Assembly (NCBI GenBank): GCA_021775375.1
Contig: JAJFHY010000073.1
Coordinates: forward strand, 1 to 36,520
DNA length: 36,520 nucleotides
Source: Amylibacter sp.
Lineage (GTDB): Bacteria > Pseudomonadota > Alphaproteobacteria > Rhodobacterales > Rhodobacteraceae
Reading direction: 5' to 3'
In this document: positions 16,431 through 23,964 of the stretch, piece after piece
How positions within the stretch are numbered: the stretch's first letter is position 1
Layout: each line of letters opens with the position of its first letter
Made by a program: the position numbers and the translations under genes
The notes under the pieces: generated by a model
Told to the model about the DNA's origin: nothing
Database searches by the model: none
Seen by the model: only the letters and a program-made list of their open reading frames with translations

Positions 16431-18368
16431 CTACTCGTACCCAAATTTTTTGATCCAAGGTTGGATTTGTTTGTCATATTTCGAAAAGTAATCCCGATAG
16501 TTTTCCCATCGATAAGCGGCATCTTTATATATTGGTTGTACGACTTGTCTGTAACTTGGGGTGTTTATTCTGCCTCTTTTGAGCGCCGTTTTTTGATATT
16601 CTTTTAGGTCTTCTTCCCAATCCAATTCCAGAAAGTTTAAAAGAGCACCAACATTATGGGCCATGTCCACGACAAGATCTTCATATCTGATAATTTGATA
16701 ATCCAAGTGATATCTTTCTTGGGAAAGCTGCCATGTTTGCATTGTGATACAATACAGTTCAACAATCCGATCCAGATCGACCATATTTGACATTGCTGGG
16801 TTTGGTCTGAAGTTTTGCATATAGCAACTTAGAATACAGTCATATGGATGTCTTATCGCCAAAATAAACTTGGATTTTGGGAAAATAGTATTCAAAATTG
16901 GCGCATTTAATGCATTAAGCGGCATTTTATCGATACATATTTTAGTCATCTGATCGGGGTTAGTTTGCTTGTCTAGTTCTTTAAAATAGATCGATCGCAG
17001 TTGTGAAATCCTATCCGTACTAAGGGATTCTAATTCTTCTATGGCCACATACCCTCCCAATGCTCTACGAATATTCGCAGCCATTGGTCCTTCTTCGACA
17101 ACAGTTATCTGGGAATGGCTGCGAAGAATTGTATCGAGCAATGTTGTCCCGGACCGTGGAAATCCGATTAAAAAACAAGGCGTGTTCTTATGTGTCGAGG
17201 TTTCATTAATAGATTGCGGTAAAAGCGGGGCTGCATTTTTTATATTTTTCAATGAGTCGGCGGCTCTGTTAAAATATGCTACTGGATTTGTTTGATTAAA
17301 TTCTATGCTTTGCGAAATTTCTTTATTCATGTCTATAAATGCATCAAATGCCATATCGGGCATTTCAAGCTTGTCAAAAGTTTTGCCTTTCAATTCATAA
17401 AATGCAAGCAGTAAACTTTTGAACAGATTGTCTGTTTCGGTATTCTCAATGTGTATTTTTGCGCTTTCAAAATCCTTTTTCCGAAAATCAATTACCGCTT
17501 TATAATACAGAATATTCGCATTATTTGAATCAATACGGTTTTCGGCAAGAGAGAGCGTGTCGGATAAGTCGTTAATATTATTGGTTTTTTCGTAGAAATT
17601 ACATAGATTTACGAGATATCTTAGCTGATCAGGTTGTTCTGCAAGTGCATTTTGGTAACATATTTTCGCGCGGTCAATTTCACCCGTTGCTAAGAAAACA
17701 TTGCCTAGATTATTCTGTGTTTCGGCATTTTTAGGGTCAATTTCTAAAGCTTTTTGATATGTCGCGAATGCGGCTTTTAATTGTCGCGTATTTTTAAGAA
17801 CACTGCCTAAATTGTTAAATGCATCAATAAAATCCGGTTTTAAAGCAATGGCGTCTCTGAAGCTTTGAATAGATGCGTCACTGTCTCCGATTTCTTTTTG
17901 GGCAATTCCCAGATTATTGTGTATTTCGGCATTTTTAGGATCAATCTTTATAGCCTTTTGTAAAAACGCGATTGCCTCAGCCCAATTACCAATTTCAATA
18001 GATGTATTCCCAAGGTTTTTGTGGGCATCGACTAGATTGGGATCAATAGTTAACGCTTTTTCAAAGCACTTTATTGCATCTTTGAATTTACCTGTTTCCT
18101 TTAAAATTCCTCCGATATTATTGTGTGATTTCGCATTCTGGGGGTCAATTTCCAAGGCCGAGCGGAAACAATCTATTGCTGCATCGTAGTCTTTCATACC
18201 TGCATGTGCCGCACCTAACAGATTATGTAACATCGCTACTTGCGGGTAGTTCTCTGTCAGTGCGGTAACGTATTCTATGACATCTTTTAGTTGCCCGTTT
18301 TGGTAGAACCCTATTGCGGTGGTAATTTCATCTTGTGTGGGATGTGGGTATTGTTGTGCGGGGGGCAT
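16431..18368 (-). CDS. TPR-repeat sulfotransferase (copy 2)
   Basis: This 645-residue paralog of the 11625-13400 protein has about eight TPR units over residues 10-370 and a C-terminal sulfotransferase domain. The PAPS loop GFPRSGTTLLDTILRSH and the 3'-phosphate site AIRHPYDCILSCYMQ are identical to copy 1, and both end in I(Q)PWI..FGYE. It has more TPR units than copy 1, many matching the consensus almost exactly (e.g. NAEIHNNLGIAQKEIGD), suggesting recent repeat expansion. It converges on the GT-C-like gene. The acceptor is unknown, and a surface polysaccharide is one possibility. Confidence 0.88.
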   Translation of the reverse strand: MPPAQQYPHPTQDEITTAIGFYQNGQLKDVIEYVTALTENYPQVAMLHNLLGAAHAGMKDYDAAIDCFRSALEIDPQNAKSHNNIGGILKETGKFKDAIKCFEKALTIDPNLVDAHKNLGNTSIEIGNWAEAIAFLQKAIKIDPKNAEIHNNLGIAQKEIGDSDASIQSFRDAIALKPDFIDAFNNLGSVLKNTRQLKAAFATYQKALEIDPKNAETQNNLGNVFLATGEIDRAKICYQNALAEQPDQLRYLVNLCNFYEKTNNINDLSDTLSLAENRIDSNNANILYYKAVIDFRKKDFESAKIHIENTETDNLFKSLLLAFYELKGKTFDKLEMPDMAFDAFIDMNKEISQSIEFNQTNPVAYFNRAADSLKNIKNAAPLLPQSINETSTHKNTPCFLIGFPRSGTTLLDTILRSHSQITVVEEGPMAANIRRALGGYVAIEELESLSTDRISQLRSIYFKELDKQTNPDQMTKICIDKMPLNALNAPILNTIFPKSKFILAIRHPYDCILSCYMQNFRPNPAMSNMVDLDRIVELYCITMQTWQLSQERYHLDYQIIRYEDLVVDMAHNVGALLNFLELDWEEDLKEYQKTALKRGRINTPSYRQVVQPIYKDAAYRWENYRDYFSKYDKQIQPWIKKFGYE

Positions 18369-18411
18369 AATATTCCTACATTATCTTAGGTATGGATTTT
18401 CAGGATACTGT

Positions 18412-18454
18412 CACAAAATGAAAGCAATTTAAATCAAAGTATACAGTATTCTAT
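18412..18454 (-). promoter_or_regulatory. Upstream block conserved with TPR-sulfotransferase copy 1
   Basis: This is the counterpart of the block at 13433-13477: CACAAA...GAAA...AATTTAAAT...TATTCTAT. It begins about 44 bases before the ATG of copy 2. The function is inferred from conservation only. Confidence 0.4.
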
Positions 18455-18489
18455 AGAAAATCTGTGAGGGCGCTTTTCGACAATTACTA

Positions 18490-18574
18490 CTGGGCCGCAC
18501 GGCACCAATCACTCGGGATGAGCTATTCAGTCAGTCGTCAGATAAATATGTAATCATTGGTGCTGTGCGCAGTC
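18490..18574. repeat. Imperfect inverted repeat next to direct-repeat module A
   Basis: CTGGGCCGCACGGCACCAAT (18490-18509) is an imperfect inverted match to ATTGGTGCTGTGCGCAG (from 18556). A ~46-base loop lies between. This could mark the end of a mobile segment or form a long hairpin. Confidence 0.4.
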
Positions 18575-18765
18575 TCAAGCTAACCAGTCTGGGCCAAATT
18601 TCCCTGTTTAACAGGGAAATAACAGGGAATTTGTGCTATTTTGGCATAAAATCGTAAAATATACCGTGATTACATACGAATTAACAGTGACTTACGCATG
18701 ATTTCCCTGCTGCAGTTAACAGGGAATTTAGTTGGACCGAACAGGGAATGATTTGTTAAATCAGG
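18556..18765 (+). repeat. Direct-repeat module, copy A (AACAGGGAA boxes)
   Basis: It starts with ATTGGTGCTGTGCGCAGTC, identical over 19 bases to 33888-33906, followed by GCTAAC.AGTCT.GG. A series of TTCCCTG and AACAGGGAA boxes then follows in the same order as copy B, including the pair TAACAGGGAAAT(T)AACAGGGAATTT. The module contains no gene. Copies A and B have the same orientation and lie on either side of the sox region. Confidence 0.75.
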
Positions 18766-18767
18766 GA

Positions 18768-19004
18768 TTATGAATTCCAGCTATTGTAACGCTCAAATGT
18801 ATCTTCAATCCCGTTGTCTTCATCATCCTCGTCAACGGCCTGATCAAGAGTAAGCAATGTCATTGCAAACCCATCATACTGGTAAAGGGTTTGGGCCGAG
18901 AGTTCTTTCCCAAGCGGCTTGCGAAGCCAGTCCTCGGGATCGATTGCTTCTATGTTGGTCCAGTCCCCAGGGTACACGCAGCACCCCCGCCAACACCTCA
19001 CCAA
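18768..19004 (-). CDS. Hypothetical protein or gene remnant
   Basis: This unrecognised 78-codon ORF opens at a TTG. The C-terminal two thirds (DPEDWLRKPLGKEL, then an acidic DEDDEDNGIEDTFERYN) looks like genuine protein, while the first residues (VRCWRGCCVYPG) do not. It is best read as a short hypothetical gene or the 3' end of a broken one. It abuts repeat module A, consistent with a rearranged junction. Confidence 0.35.
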   Translation of the reverse strand: MVRCWRGCCVYPGDWTNIEAIDPEDWLRKPLGKELSAQTLYQYDGFAMTLLTLDQAVDEDDEDNGIEDTFERYNSWNS

Positions 19005-19144
19005 AAGGCCACAGAGCGCGGGATTGGGTGGAGGTTCCGACAGTTTTCTTCACAGTAGTGGGTTTCTCTTAGCTCCTGCCAAGGTCATTTCAGGATAGTA
19101 CAGCGTGCATGCAGCTATACAGCCACTTTAATCACGAGAGACAT

Positions 19145-19312
19145 TTAGAGATCAGATAATCCATCAAGCAAAAGCGTGTAACTACTCTCACGGAGTGGTT
19201 CAATTTCTGCGCCGTATAATGATGATGCTGGTATGCCTTTTGCGGCGCGCTCAAGTATGTCTAACAACACCCCATATAGGCGTTTCTCGAAGCCTTTCGT
19301 TGAGTGCTTCTA
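19145..19312 (-). pseudogene. 3' remnant of an unidentified gene beside soxT
   Basis: About 55 codons are open with coherent protein character (KGFEKRLYGVLLDILERAAK ... LRESSYTLLLDGLSDL) and end at TAA. The frame is closed upstream by a TAG and has no start codon. It lies between the repeat module and soxT. I do not recognise the family. It looks like the tail of a gene cut during insertion of the sox region or later decay. Confidence 0.4.
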
Positions 19313-19316
19313 AATA

Positions 19317-20372
19317 TTAAATTGATGGACTATATCCAACTATCAATTGCTTTAGGCCAATAGCAGCACCAATTAAAATCGCTATAAATGTGACAGGGGC
19401 ACTATACGCAAGTACTGAAAACGCAGATAAGCCCTGCCCAACACTGCAGCCAATAGAGACGACAGCACCCATTCCCATAAGTGTGGCGCCCAATATTTGA
19501 CGCTTTAATTCTCGCGGGTCTTCGCAAGCCTCCCAGCGGAAGTGGCCTTTGAGCATGCTCCCTATGAATGCACCGACAAGCACACCAATAACAGATCCTG
19601 TTCCAAAGCTGATGGAATTTCCTGAAGACGTCATAAGGTAAAGCATTGTTTCCCCTATGGGGGCTGAAAATGTGTGCGAAATAACGGGTGTTGCATCAAA
19701 TCCATTTTGTGCGACCCACTGAGTTCCAGCCCATCCAGATACGATTGCAAGCCCTACAATCGCACCCCAGAAGATATGCTTATGCGATCGTAGCATTTTT
19801 TGATTGCATAAGGTTAGGGCAATTATGGATAGCCCGATTAGTATGCCTGTTGTTTCTGTTGATAGGTTGATCCAACTCGATATATGCGTTGCAATGTTTG
19901 TTGTGTTGGTTGCTGGATCACTGTCGCCAAATGCCCAGATGCGTAATATTGCTAGTGGGCCTCCTAATGAAATGTAGGCGGATAAGCCCATGACCAAAAC
20001 GATTACAAAAGAGCGAAGGTCACCACCGCCAAGTCGGGCTAATGCCCCGTAACCACAGTTACCCGCGAGAGCCATGCCATACCCAAAGACAAGGCCGCCA
20101 ATGATGTTGGCAAAAGGGTTCCAGTTTCGGGATAAATAGAGAGTTTCGTTTAAGTTCAGTGAACCTTGTGCGCTTAAGGTAAAGGTTCCTATTATGGCAA
20201 CGCCGATAGCAATTCCCCACATGCGAAATCTTAGGGAGTTATTGCCGTAATATAAATCTTCAATCGCGCCTAATGTGCAAAACTGCCCAATCCGGGCGGC
20301 CAAGCCCAATAAAACGCCACCAATCAGGCCGATGATCGCTACTAGTGTAGGTTCTGAAAAAATGTTCAGCAT
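19317..20372 (-). CDS. soxT: SoxT, YeeE/YedE-type sulfur-compound permease
   Basis: SoxT is an inner-membrane protein of the YeeE/YedE (TsuA-like) family, thought to import thiosulfate or a related sulfur compound used as inducer or substrate. The 351 residues form about nine to ten hydrophobic helices in two similar halves. Family cysteines are visible in RIGQFCTLGAIEDLYYG, GNCGYGALARLGGGD and SIGCSVGQGLSA, matching residues that hand sulfur through TsuA. It lies 35 bases after soxR on the same strand, in the soxS-soxR-soxT order known from Paracoccus pantotrophus. The name is supported by context. Confidence 0.85.
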   Translation of the reverse strand: MLNIFSEPTLVAIIGLIGGVLLGLAARIGQFCTLGAIEDLYYGNNSLRFRMWGIAIGVAIIGTFTLSAQGSLNLNETLYLSRNWNPFANIIGGLVFGYGMALAGNCGYGALARLGGGDLRSFVIVLVMGLSAYISLGGPLAILRIWAFGDSDPATNTTNIATHISSWINLSTETTGILIGLSIIALTLCNQKMLRSHKHIFWGAIVGLAIVSGWAGTQWVAQNGFDATPVISHTFSAPIGETMLYLMTSSGNSISFGTGSVIGVLVGAFIGSMLKGHFRWEACEDPRELKRQILGATLMGMGAVVSIGCSVGQGLSAFSVLAYSAPVTFIAILIGAAIGLKQLIVGYSPSI

Positions 20373-20407
20373 AGCCGCAATTTATATAAATCTTGCGACA
20401 TCTCTTG

Positions 20408-20743
20408 TTATTCCTCTTTGCAGAATAAATCGTAAACCACTTCCATGATCTGGGTGGGGCGATCATCTGCTAAGCTGTAATAAATTATTTTTCCATCACG
20501 GCGTGGCGTGACGAGACCTTCAAGACGCAGACGCGTCAGTTGCTGAGAAACGGCCGCTTGACGTGATGACAAAAGCTCTTCTAGTTGCGTCACTGACTTT
20601 TCGCCTGAAGCTAAGTAGCACAAAATCATCAATCGACCTTCATGGCTGATTGCCTTTAAAAAGTTTGCTGCGCGCATGGCATTTTCTGCCATTTTGTCCA
20701 TATCTTCATCGCAGATACTTGCATCAAATCGTGGAAGGCCCAT
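20408..20743 (-). CDS. soxR: SoxR, ArsR-family sulfur-responsive repressor
   Basis: This 111-residue winged helix-turn-helix repressor of sox genes has its recognition helix in SSRQAAVSQQLTRLRLEGLV, followed by a wing (TPRRDGKIIYYSL). Cysteines at 42 and 108 match positions C41 and C107 of SqrR/BigR-type sensors, which form a polysulfide bridge when reactive sulfur is present. A third lies at C11. Sulfide, polysulfide or thiosulfate oxidation products should therefore release it from DNA. It is encoded between soxS and soxT. Candidate operators are listed separately. Confidence 0.9.
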   Translation of the reverse strand: MGLPRFDASICDEDMDKMAENAMRAANFLKAISHEGRLMILCYLASGEKSVTQLEELLSSRQAAVSQQLTRLRLEGLVTPRRDGKIIYYSLADDRPTQIMEVVYDLFCKEE

Positions 20744-20805
20744 TGTTTAATCTCTTTGTTTCGCGTTGTTGTTAACTATATTACCGTCTTTTGTCATCTC
20801 GTATT

Positions 20806-21171
20806 CTACAAGCCAGCTTTCGTGACGCCTGCATCAGATAGCATCCGCGCTAAAAGCCCCCAAAAGAAATCCTCACCTGGGTAGCCTTCGATACGTGACA
20901 CTTCTTTGCCATCTACCACTAATACGAATGTAGGTGTGAAATGTAAGTTGCGTTCATATTCGATATTACGTGGGCGGGCGCCATGAATATTCATTCGCAC
21001 CAATGGAGCTGCTTTGCCCTCAGTTGTTTTGGGGTAGATATGGGATATTTCGTCATCCCAGCGCTCACACCAAACACAACCATCTTCTTCAACCATAACC
21101 AAATACGTCTCGGCATTTGCGCTGGTGGCAAAGATGAAGGTGATAAAGAGAACAAATATTCTTAGCGGCAT
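20806..21171 (-). CDS. soxS: SoxS, periplasmic thioredoxin-like protein
   Basis: SoxS is a periplasmic thioredoxin that, in Paracoccus, keeps the SoxYZ carrier in its active reduced state. I choose the ATG at 21171 (MPLRIFVLF...), since AAAAGG lies upstream and it opens directly into a signal peptide cleaved near SANA. The upstream ATG at 21195 has no ribosome binding site. The redox motif is EEDGCVWCERWDDEI, and the cis-proline region is HFTPTFVLVVDG. It is divergent from soxV and the first gene of soxS-soxR-soxT. Confidence 0.88.
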   Translation of the reverse strand: MPLRIFVLFITFIFATSANAETYLVMVEEDGCVWCERWDDEISHIYPKTTEGKAAPLVRMNIHGARPRNIEYERNLHFTPTFVLVVDGKEVSRIEGYPGEDFFWGLLARMLSDAGVTKAGL

Positions 21172-21191
21172 GTCAGGTTGACCTTTTACAT

Positions 21192-21215
21192 ACATATAAC
21201 ATAATGTGAATATGT
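21192..21215. promoter_or_regulatory. Candidate SoxR operator in soxS-soxV intergenic region
   Basis: ACATAT (21192-21197) and ATATGT (21210-21215) are inverted about an inner palindrome ACATAATGT (21199-21207). The ACATAATGTG word recurs before soxX and GAATATGTA recurs before the soxG-like gene. In Paracoccus and Pseudaminobacter, SoxR acts in the soxS-soxV and soxW-soxX gaps, which agrees with these positions. Confidence 0.55.
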
Positions 21216-21243
21216 AATCTATACAAGTTTTAGGACGTATCTT

Positions 21244-21984
21244 ATGTTTGATATCACTTTTGCAGGTGCTGCTCTTGCAGGTCTCTTATCGTTCCTATCT
21301 CCGTGTATCCTGCCTATTGTGCCATTTTACCTAAGTTATTTGGCAGGAGTGGGAATGAACCAAATCTCTGCAGATGCCTCAATTGATAGTGCTACACGCA
21401 GGAGAGCCGTGATAGCTGCTATCTGTTTTGCAGCAGGTGTTATCACGATATTTATGGGATTAGGGGCTGCAGCGACCGTGTTTGGGCAAGTCGTGCGAGA
21501 GTATTTCGATGTGTTACGCTGGATTGCGGCAGGTATTATTCTTGTGATGGGATTGCATTTTTTAGGCGTTTTACGAATTGGTCTTTTGTATCGACAATTG
21601 CGTGTTGATGCTGGTGATTCGACAAAACTAAGTCTGATTGGGGCTTATGTGGTTGGACTGGCATTTGCATTTGGGTGGACGCCATGTGTCGGTCCCGTAC
21701 TTGCGGCTATATTATTTACCGCAGCTGGAGCGGATACCGCGATGACAGGTGCAGCTTTATTATTCGTCTATGGTCTGGGAATGACTTCGCCCTTTATCTT
21801 GGCTGCGTTTTTCATCGGTCCATTTATGCGTTGGATGCGTGGATTTCGTCAATATTTGGGGTTGGTTGAAAAGATCATGGGCATATTTTTAATCATCTTT
21901 GCGATTTTGATTGCCACGAATTCTATGAATTATATCGCTCAGTGGATGATCAAAGTGTTTCCAAATTTTGGCGCAATAGGTTGA
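21244..21984 (+). CDS. soxV: SoxV, CcdA-family thiol electron transporter
   Basis: This is an inner-membrane protein of the CcdA/DsbD family that passes reducing equivalents from cytoplasmic thioredoxin to periplasmic SoxW. The 246 residues form about six helices. The two reactive cysteines lie in the family motifs LSPCILPIVPFYLSYL (C21) and GWTPCVGPVLAA. The start is the ATG at 21244. It leads the plus-strand sox unit, and soxW follows after 16 bases. Confidence 0.93.
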   Translation: MFDITFAGAALAGLLSFLSPCILPIVPFYLSYLAGVGMNQISADASIDSATRRRAVIAAICFAAGVITIFMGLGAAATVFGQVVREYFDVLRWIAAGIILVMGLHFLGVLRIGLLYRQLRVDAGDSTKLSLIGAYVVGLAFAFGWTPCVGPVLAAILFTAAGADTAMTGAALLFVYGLGMTSPFILAAFFIGPFMRWMRGFRQYLGLVEKIMGIFLIIFAILIATNSMNYIAQWMIKVFPNFGAIG

Positions 21985-22000
21985 ATCGAAGGAGAATGTA

Positions 22001-22561
22001 ATGTTGAAATATCTTTCTTGTGTATTCGTTCTGTTAACAAGCTTACCAGTAGTCGCTGCGGAATTGGGCGACGATGGCTTACACAAAGCGCCTTGGATAC
22101 AAGACACATTCAAAGATCTGCGCGAAGACCTTGTCGATGCGAATGCTGAAGGCAAGCGACTGATGGTAATGATCGAGCAGCGCGGCTGTATTTACTGTAC
22201 AAAAATGCATGAAGAGATTTATCCACTTCCGCATATTACCAATTATATCACTGATAATTTTTACGTTGTTCAAATAAATATGTTTGGTGATGTAGAGGTA
22301 ACGGACTTTGATGGGACCGTTTCGACAGAAAAAGAAATGGTCAAAAAATGGGGTATTTTATTTACACCAACGATTCTGTTCTTTTCTGAAGATGTAGCTG
22401 TAGATACTTCCGCCAATAAAGCATCTGTTGCCGTCATGCCAGGTGCCTTTGGACCGGGGACAACATTTGATATGCTGAACTGGGTGGTCGCGAAAGGTTA
22501 TGATAAAGAGGAAAGTTTCCAAAAATATCATGCACGTAAGATTTCTGAACGCAATAATTAA
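22001..22561 (+). CDS. soxW: SoxW, periplasmic thioredoxin
   Basis: SoxW receives electrons from SoxV and is reported to be needed for thiol supply to the Sox system, though not essential in every strain. The signal peptide covers residues 1-20 (cleavage near VVAAE). The redox motif is EQRGCIYCTKMHEEIYP (C63, C66), and the cis-proline site is LFTPTILFF. Length is 186 residues. GAAGGAG lies just before the ATG. It is separated from soxX by a 113-base gap with a candidate SoxR site. Confidence 0.92.
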   Translation: MLKYLSCVFVLLTSLPVVAAELGDDGLHKAPWIQDTFKDLREDLVDANAEGKRLMVMIEQRGCIYCTKMHEEIYPLPHITNYITDNFYVVQINMFGDVEVTDFDGTVSTEKEMVKKWGILFTPTILFFSEDVAVDTSANKASVAVMPGAFGPGTTFDMLNWVVAKGYDKEESFQKYHARKISERNN

Positions 22562-22651
22562 CGTAAGCTTCAGCCAGCTTAAATTCACTTATTCAATTTT
22601 ATGAATTTATTGTTGCAAGCTGCGACATTATTGCGCTATGCTACATGAAAT

Positions 22652-22660
22652 ACATAATGT
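22652..22660. promoter_or_regulatory. Candidate SoxR site upstream of soxX
   Basis: ACATAATGT, followed by G, repeats the inner palindrome of the soxS-soxV candidate operator. It lies 14 bases before the soxX ATG, immediately ahead of the GGGAGG ribosome binding site, so a bound repressor would block initiation. The 113-base soxW-soxX gap is AT-rich and fits an internal promoter. Confidence 0.45.
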
Positions 22661-22674
22661 GTAAGGGAGGACGC

Positions 22675-23130
22675 ATGAAGATATTCAGTCTTATAACCGT
22701 GGCTGCGGTATTTTGCGCAAGTGGGGCAAAAGCGGAGCCGGTCGCACCATCCGATGTTAAATTCGAAGATGGTGCTGTTGTTCAATCCTTAACAGGTATT
22801 GTTGGTGACCCAGCCGAAGGGCGCGAAGTTTTCAAGGGACGTAAACTAGGGAATTGCCTAGCCTGTCATGTAAATGCAGATATGCCAGAAGAATCATTTC
22901 ATGGTGAAGTTGGCCCGGAAATAGCTGGTGTTGCAAGTCGTTGGGAAGAAGCACAGCTCCGAGCAATCGTTGTGAATTCGAAAATGGTTTTCGAAGATAC
23001 AATTATGCCATCGTTTTACCGCGATGCAGGGTACACACGTCCTCTTGAAGGTTTCGAGGGAATGACGATTCTGACGGCGCAACAAGTTGAAGATGTAATA
23101 TCATATCTTCAAACCCTTAAAGAAGATTGA
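22675..23130 (+). CDS. soxX: SoxX, monoheme cytochrome c subunit of SoxAX
   Basis: SoxX pairs with SoxA to form the periplasmic cytochrome that oxidatively attaches thiosulfate to the SoxY cysteine. The start at 22675 is fixed by GGGAGG five bases upstream. The track ORF starts ten codons earlier. Residues 1-20 are a Sec signal (cleavage near AKAEP). The heme motif is CLACH at 61-65, and the axial methionine is in DTIMPSFY (M111). Length (151 aa) fits SoxX. soxY follows after 28 bases. Confidence 0.93.
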   Translation: MKIFSLITVAAVFCASGAKAEPVAPSDVKFEDGAVVQSLTGIVGDPAEGREVFKGRKLGNCLACHVNADMPEESFHGEVGPEIAGVASRWEEAQLRAIVVNSKMVFEDTIMPSFYRDAGYTRPLEGFEGMTILTAQQVEDVISYLQTLKED

Positions 23131-23158
23131 AACCCCAAACTCACAGGAGAGAATAGGG

Positions 23159-23581
23159 ATGGCTTATACACGTCGTAATATTTTAACAATTGGAACTGGA
23201 GCTTTGGTTTTTGCTTCTGTTTCTGGATTGCCAGTGTTCGCATCCGTTGTTGATGACGCAATTGCAAAATTCACTGGCGGTGCAGACGTTGCTGAAGGCG
23301 GTATTGAACTCACAGCGCCAGAAATTGCTGAGAACGGAAATACAGTGCCAATTCAAGTATCGGCACCTGGTGCATCTGCAATCACCTTACTTGCCATTGG
23401 CAACCCGGAACCAGCTGTTGCAACATTCAACTTTGGCCCATTGGCAGGATCGCGGTCGGGATCGACCCGCATCCGTTTGGCAAAAACGCAAGATGTTGTT
23501 GCGATCGCAAAAATGGAAGATGGATCGTTCCGCAAGGTTGCGGCGACAGTAAAGGTAACAATCGGCGGCTGCGGCGGCTAA
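23159..23581 (+). CDS. soxY: SoxY, sulfur-carrier subunit of SoxYZ
   Basis: SoxY carries the pathway intermediates covalently on a C-terminal cysteine. The last residues are VTIGGCGG, the hallmark swinging-arm motif. An N-terminal TRRNILTIG twin-arginine motif and hydrophobic stretch show Tat export, as known for SoxYZ, with SoxZ carried along. Length (140 aa) fits the family. It lies between soxX and soxZ with short gaps of 28 and 25 bases. Confidence 0.95.
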   Translation: MAYTRRNILTIGTGALVFASVSGLPVFASVVDDAIAKFTGGADVAEGGIELTAPEIAENGNTVPIQVSAPGASAITLLAIGNPEPAVATFNFGPLAGSRSGSTRIRLAKTQDVVAIAKMEDGSFRKVAATVKVTIGGCGG

Positions 23582-23606
23582 TTTTAGGTAATTAGGAGAA
23601 ATTAAA

Positions 23607-23936
23607 ATGGCTTCAGGTGTAAAACCTCGCGTCAAAGTGCCAAAGACAGCTGCGGCGGGCGAGACGATTACGATCAAAACATTGATCAGCCACAAAATGG
23701 AATCTGGTCAACGTAAAGATAAAGAGGGCGTTCTTATTCCACGCTCAATCATCAATCGTTTCACTGCTGATTTCAACGGTCAGAACGTTATTGATATAAC
23801 TATCGAACCAGCTGTGTCGACCAATCCTTACTTCGAATTTGAAGCAATCGTTCCAGAGGCCGGTGAATTCAAATTTACTTGGTATGATGACGATGGATCT
23901 GTTTACGAGACAAGTAAACAGATCACTATCACGTAG
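23607..23936 (+). CDS. soxZ: SoxZ, partner subunit of SoxY
   Basis: SoxZ is a 109-residue immunoglobulin-like protein without its own signal peptide, exported with SoxY through Tat. It begins ASGVKPRVKVPKTAAAGE and shows the conserved ISHKMESGQRKD and RFTADFNGQ stretches of the family. TAGGAG precedes the ATG by about eight bases. The identification is secure from sequence and operon position. Confidence 0.94.
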   Translation: MASGVKPRVKVPKTAAAGETITIKTLISHKMESGQRKDKEGVLIPRSIINRFTADFNGQNVIDITIEPAVSTNPYFEFEAIVPEAGEFKFTWYDDDGSVYETSKQITIT

Positions 23937-23964
23937 TTATGGTTATTTTTGGGAGGGCGACTAG

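Noticed and set aside
18556-18765. AACAGGGAA repeats as a CRISPR array
   Set aside because: Repeat units are only 8-9 bases, spacing is irregular, both orientations occur and no cas genes are present.
23190-23552. 120-aa plus-strand ORF inside soxY
   Set aside because: It is a frame shadow of soxY, without its own start signals or protein-like composition.
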